Assembly (NCBI GenBank): GCA_023426935.1
Contig: JAEZBR010000078.1
Location: 1-17,595 of the forward strand
Direction: 5' to 3'
Origin: Bacillota bacterium
Lineage (GTDB): Bacteria > Bacillota_I > Bacilli_A > Erysipelotrichales > Erysipelotrichaceae
DNA: 17,595 nucleotides
Part shown: positions 14,939-17,595 of the stretch, piece after piece
Position numbering within the stretch: the stretch's first letter is position 1
How the letters are laid out: each line of letters begins with the position of its first letter
Made by a program: the position numbers and the translations under genes
Notes under the pieces: generated by a model
The model's database searches: none
What the model was told of the DNA's origin: nothing
What the model saw: only the letters and a program-made list of their open reading frames with translations

Positions 14939-15808
14939 ATGGAAATTATCAGCAACCAGTGGAATGACTATGAAATTATCGATGCCGGGGATGGCGAAAA
15001 ACTCGAACGTTGGGGCAAGTACCTCTTACGTCGTCCCGATCCGGCGTGTTTATGGCCTAAAGATCCTAGGATCTTAGAATGGAATCATCCGGATGGTTAT
15101 TATCACCGCAAGAATACCGGTGGCGGTTCCTGGCAGTTTTTTACCACTTTGCCGGAATACTGGACGTTGAATTATCATGATTTGACTTTCAAAGTCGCAC
15201 CGACCGGTTTTAAACATACCGGTCTATTCCCCGAACAGGCGGCCAACTGGGACTGGGTCCGGGAACTAATTTCGAATCAATCAAGAGAGATAAGTGTTTT
15301 AAATCTCTTCGCCTATACCGGTGCCGCCTCTTTAGCGGCCTCCAAAGCCGGTGCCAAAGAAGTATGCCACGTCGATGCATCCAAAGGAATGAATGCCTGG
15401 GCCAAAGAAAATGTTACTTTAAGTCACCTTGAGGATCATCAGATCCGCTTCATCGTTGACGATGTTTTGAAGTTTGTCCAACGGGAAGCCCGCCGAGGTC
15501 ATGTCTATCAAGGTATCATCATGGATCCGCCTTCTTATGGCCGAGGCCCGGATGGCGAGATGTGGAAGCTTGAACAACAATTGCCTAAGTTAATTGCGGA
15601 ATGTGAAAAGATCTTAGATCCCGATCCGTTATTCTTCCTAGTCAATTCCTATACCACCGGTTATTCTGAAGGTTCTTTAAGTAATCTTTTAAAACTTACC
15701 TTAGGTAAAAAATATCCGCATAAAAAGATTGAGACCGGTTCCCTAAATCTTCCGATTAAAAGAGAAAAACTGATATTGCCTACGGGCATCGTTGGCAGGG
15801 TCTATTAA
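14939..15808 (+). CDS. Class I SAM-dependent methyltransferase, RlmI-like (COG1092 type)
   Basis: This is a 289-residue Rossmann-fold methyltransferase. Motif I is VLNLFAYTGAAS at about 120-131, the acidic ribose contact is D146 (HVDASKGMNAWAKEN), and the catalytic loop is MDPPSYGRG at about 195-203. This set, with the KHTGLFPEQ segment near residue 92, is typical of the group that holds 23S rRNA cytosine and guanine methyltransferases. The N-terminal PUA domain of true RlmI is missing, so the actual RNA substrate cannot be assigned. Its start is preceded by only a weak purine stretch (GGAAAAGAG). The stop shares a base with the next gene's start (TAATG), tying it to a pseudouridine synthase. 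An RNA-modification role is therefore likely but inferred. Confidence 0.85.
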   Translation: MEIISNQWNDYEIIDAGDGEKLERWGKYLLRRPDPACLWPKDPRILEWNHPDGYYHRKNTGGGSWQFFTTLPEYWTLNYHDLTFKVAPTGFKHTGLFPEQAANWDWVRELISNQSREISVLNLFAYTGAASLAASKAGAKEVCHVDASKGMNAWAKENVTLSHLEDHQIRFIVDDVLKFVQREARRGHVYQGIIMDPPSYGRGPDGEMWKLEQQLPKLIAECEKILDPDPLFFLVNSYTTGYSEGSLSNLLKLTLGKKYPHKKIETGSLNLPIKREKLILPTGIVGRVY

Positions 15809-16485
15809 TGGAAGTCATCTACGAAGACAATCAGGTCATCGTCGTTGTTAAACCTTATAATGTGCCTTCCCAGGCCGATAGTTCCCAAGACCTCGATTTA
15901 CTAACGATGGTCAAGAAATATCTGATTGAAAAGTACCATAAACCCGGCGATGCCTATGTCGGTTTAGTTTCCCGCTTGGATCGTCCCTGCGGTGGCTTGA
16001 TGGTACTAGCCAAGACCTCTAAAGCTGCCCAACGGTTAACCCTTAGTTTTTCCAAGCATGAGATCTCCAAAGTTTATCTGGCGGTCGTCCAAAATAATAA
16101 TCTAAACAATGAAGCTTCCTTCACCGATTATTTATTAAAAGATTCGAAGACGAATACCGTTAAAGCGTTTAAAAATGAAGTTAAAGGTGCCAAACTTGCA
16201 AAGTTGGATTATACCGTTTTAGAAAGTAAGAATGATCTTTCTTTAGTTAAAATAAACTTACATACCGGTCGTCCCCATCAGATTCGGGTTCAGTTCGCTT
16301 CTAGAGGCCACTATTTATATGGTGATCAAAGATATAATCCGAAAGCCCATCCTGGTCAACAATTAGCCCTGTGGTCTTCTTATCTCTCTTTTACTCATCC
16401 GGTCACTAAGGAATTGTTAGAATTTACTTCTTTACCCCATACCGGCATCTTCAATACTTTCGATTATCTAAAAAATCCTTCGTGA
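15808..16485 (+). CDS. RluA-family pseudouridine synthase
   Basis: This 225-residue enzyme converts uridine to pseudouridine in rRNA or tRNA. The catalytic aspartate is D58 in SRLDRPCGGLMVLAK, the RluA-family signature, and the conserved arginine-histidine segment LHTGRPHQIRVQFASRGHYLYGD follows at about 151-173. There is no N-terminal S4 domain, so it belongs to the short, S4-less group found in Firmicutes, whose targets vary. The ATG overlaps the upstream stop by one base. The TGA stop (16483-16485) lies in the loop of the terminator hairpin, so the coding region ends inside its own terminator. Confidence 0.92.
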   Translation: MEVIYEDNQVIVVVKPYNVPSQADSSQDLDLLTMVKKYLIEKYHKPGDAYVGLVSRLDRPCGGLMVLAKTSKAAQRLTLSFSKHEISKVYLAVVQNNNLNNEASFTDYLLKDSKTNTVKAFKNEVKGAKLAKLDYTVLESKNDLSLVKINLHTGRPHQIRVQFASRGHYLYGDQRYNPKAHPGQQLALWSSYLSFTHPVTKELLEFTSLPHTGIFNTFDYLKNPS

Positions 16486-16495
16486 GAAGGATTTT
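16472..16495. terminator. Bidirectional intrinsic terminator between the convergent rluA-type gene and xth
   Basis: A perfect ten-base-pair stem, AAAATCCTTC with GAAGGATTTT, closes a four-base loop GTGA. On the minus strand it is followed by TTTTTTAG; on the plus strand by TTTT and an AT-rich stretch. It therefore serves both convergent units. The plus-strand stop codon is in the loop and the minus-strand xth stop (16494-16496) overlaps the foot of the stem. Confidence 0.9.
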
Positions 16496-17249
16496 ATATT
16501 TCAATATCTAATTCGACCGGGCAGTGATCGGAACCGGTGATCTCATTATGAATCTTCGCATCTTTAATCTTATCTTTTAAACGCCCGGAAGTAATGAAGT
16601 AATCGATTCTCCATCCCGCATTATTAGCCCTAGCATTGAAGCGATAAGACCACCAAGAATACTTAACGGTATCCGGATATAACATTCGATAGGAATCCAA
16701 GTAACCTTTACTTAAAACCGCTGAGAACTTATTTCTTTCTTCATCGGTAAAGCCCGCATTGTGATGATTCGTCGTGGGATTTTTTAAATCGATCGGATTA
16801 TGGGCGACATTCAGATCCCCGCAATAAATAACCGGTTTTTGCTTATCTAATTCATTGACATAATTTAAGAAGGCATCTTCCCAACTCATTCGATAATCTA
16901 ACCTAGCAAGCTCTTCCCCGGAATTGGGCACATAAACGGTAATCAGATAATAATCCGGATATTCCGCCGTGATTACCCGACCTTCTTGGTCGTGTTGCTC
17001 GATTCCAATCCCGTAAGTAACTTTTAAAGGTTCTTCCTTCACGAATAAAGCCGTTCCGCTATAACCCTTACGTACCGAATAATTCCAATATTGAAAGTAT
17101 CCCGGTAACTCGACCGTGACCTGACCTTCGGTGACTTTAGTTTCCTGTAAGCCGATCGCATCGGCATCTAAGCTCGCGATTGAAGTCAAGAAATCTTTTT
17201 TGAGAATAGCCCGAATCCCGTTAACATTCCAAGAAATAAACTTTTTCAT
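16494..17249 (-). CDS. xth: Exodeoxyribonuclease III / AP endonuclease
   Basis: This 251-residue enzyme cleaves DNA at abasic sites and trims 3' ends in base-excision repair. It belongs to the exonuclease III branch of the endonuclease-exonuclease-phosphatase superfamily. The motifs appear in order: SWNVNGIRA at 6-14, LQETK with the metal ligand E36, YVPNSG at about 106-111, CGDLNVAH with D145 and N147, NNAGWRIDYF at about 209-218, and the terminal GSDHCPV with D241 and H242. The length is normal for the family. The start overlaps the preceding gene's stop by four bases (ATGA), so the two are coupled. The stop lies in the shared terminator. Confidence 0.96.
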   Translation of the reverse strand: MKKFISWNVNGIRAILKKDFLTSIASLDADAIGLQETKVTEGQVTVELPGYFQYWNYSVRKGYSGTALFVKEEPLKVTYGIGIEQHDQEGRVITAEYPDYYLITVYVPNSGEELARLDYRMSWEDAFLNYVNELDKQKPVIYCGDLNVAHNPIDLKNPTTNHHNAGFTDEERNKFSAVLSKGYLDSYRMLYPDTVKYSWWSYRFNARANNAGWRIDYFITSGRLKDKIKDAKIHNEITGSDHCPVELDIEI

Positions 17250-17595
17250 TTTTCGTCCGCCGGGAAGGAAACGCCCATTTCTTTACGAACTTTAGTCGCC
17301 GTTTCCAAGATATCCAGTGATAACTGCCAAGGAACGACTTTCGATTGTTTAAGTCCTGACGAAACGCTGTCAACGAAATTCTGAATCTCATGAGACATCG
17401 GATTACCTTGATCAATCGATAAAATTTCTTTCGTTTTTGTTTTCCGATCCACAAACCAAACCTCTGGTAACTGACTGATTCCGTTAGTATATAAATTGCC
17501 TTGTTCCCCTTCAATTTCCGGTAAATATTCGGTATCGGTTACTTTGGAATAACTTAGATTGACTTGGAAACCATCATAAATCAATAATCCGGTTC
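17246..17595 (-). CDS. Gfo/Idh/MocA-family oxidoreductase, C-terminal part (gene runs off the right edge)
   Basis: The reading frame is open to the window end, so only the last ~116 residues are seen. They match the C-terminal domain of NAD(P)-dependent Gfo/Idh/MocA dehydrogenases: a beta-sheet with NLSYSKVTDTEYLPEIEGEQG, then MSHEIQNFVDS, a helix with SLDILETATKVRKEMG, and the closing FPADE. The N-terminal Rossmann domain and the catalytic lysine lie outside. A TTG at 17584 is in frame but is internal, not a start. The substrate, usually a sugar or polyol, cannot be read from this part. It overlaps xth by four bases and is co-transcribed with it. Confidence 0.75.
   Translation of the reverse strand, partial: TGLLIYDGFQVNLSYSKVTDTEYLPEIEGEQGNLYTNGISQLPEVWFVDRKTKTKEILSIDQGNPMSHEIQNFVDSVSSGLKQSKVVPWQLSLDILETATKVRKEMGVSFPADEK

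Overview
The window looks like a bacterial chromosome segment from a low-to-moderate GC Firmicute. The core right of about 5.26 kb carries the helicase-ligase-GatCAB-RlmD neighbourhood typical of Firmicutes (pcrA, ligA, gatC, gatA, gatB, rlmD). A GDS variant in the GatA catalytic loop and the compact TAATG gene junctions make me lean towards an Erysipelotrichia- or Mollicutes-like lineage. That placement is inference. No rRNA, tRNA or CRISPR array was recognised.

Layout. (1) Positions 1-4230 are a plus-strand accessory cluster: a TetR-family regulator, a UV-damage endonuclease (UvsE) with a C-terminal YbgA-like (DUF1722) extension, a TspO-like membrane protein, a Rieske-type oxygenase, and the first ~90 codons of an FAD-dependent desaturase/isomerase-like oxidoreductase. 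A divergent gene appears to start at the very left edge, so the regulator probably sits in a divergent promoter region. (2) Positions ~4210-5260 are a clearly AT-richer mosaic. It holds the 3' remnant of an IS1595-type transposase, which cuts off the oxidoreductase, then an unrecognised minus-strand gene, then a non-coding stretch with three copies of a 12-base repeat. (3) Positions 5264-14853 are one long minus-strand operon, pcrA > ligA > gatC > gatA > gatB > a membrane protein of unknown function > rlmD. (4) Positions 14939-16485 are a plus-strand pair, a class I SAM methyltransferase and an RluA-type pseudouridine synthase, transcribed divergently from pcrA. (5) Positions 16494-17595 are a minus-strand pair, the end of a Gfo/Idh/MocA-type oxidoreductase and exonuclease III (xth). 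They converge on the rluA-type gene at a perfect bidirectional hairpin terminator.

How the genes work together. The core operon mixes DNA maintenance (PcrA unwinding, LigA nick sealing) with translation fidelity (GatCAB makes Gln-tRNA and/or Asn-tRNA by transamidation) and 23S rRNA methylation (RlmD). The divergent pair adds further probable RNA modification, and xth adds AP-site repair. The accessory cluster couples UV-lesion incision to a redox pair (Rieske oxygenase plus FAD oxidoreductase) under a TetR-type switch. Its job is unknown, and its last gene is broken here. The step in base composition at about 4.2 kb and again at about 5.1-5.2 kb suggests that everything left of rlmD was assembled by transfer and IS-mediated rearrangement. 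An assembly join cannot be excluded from sequence alone.
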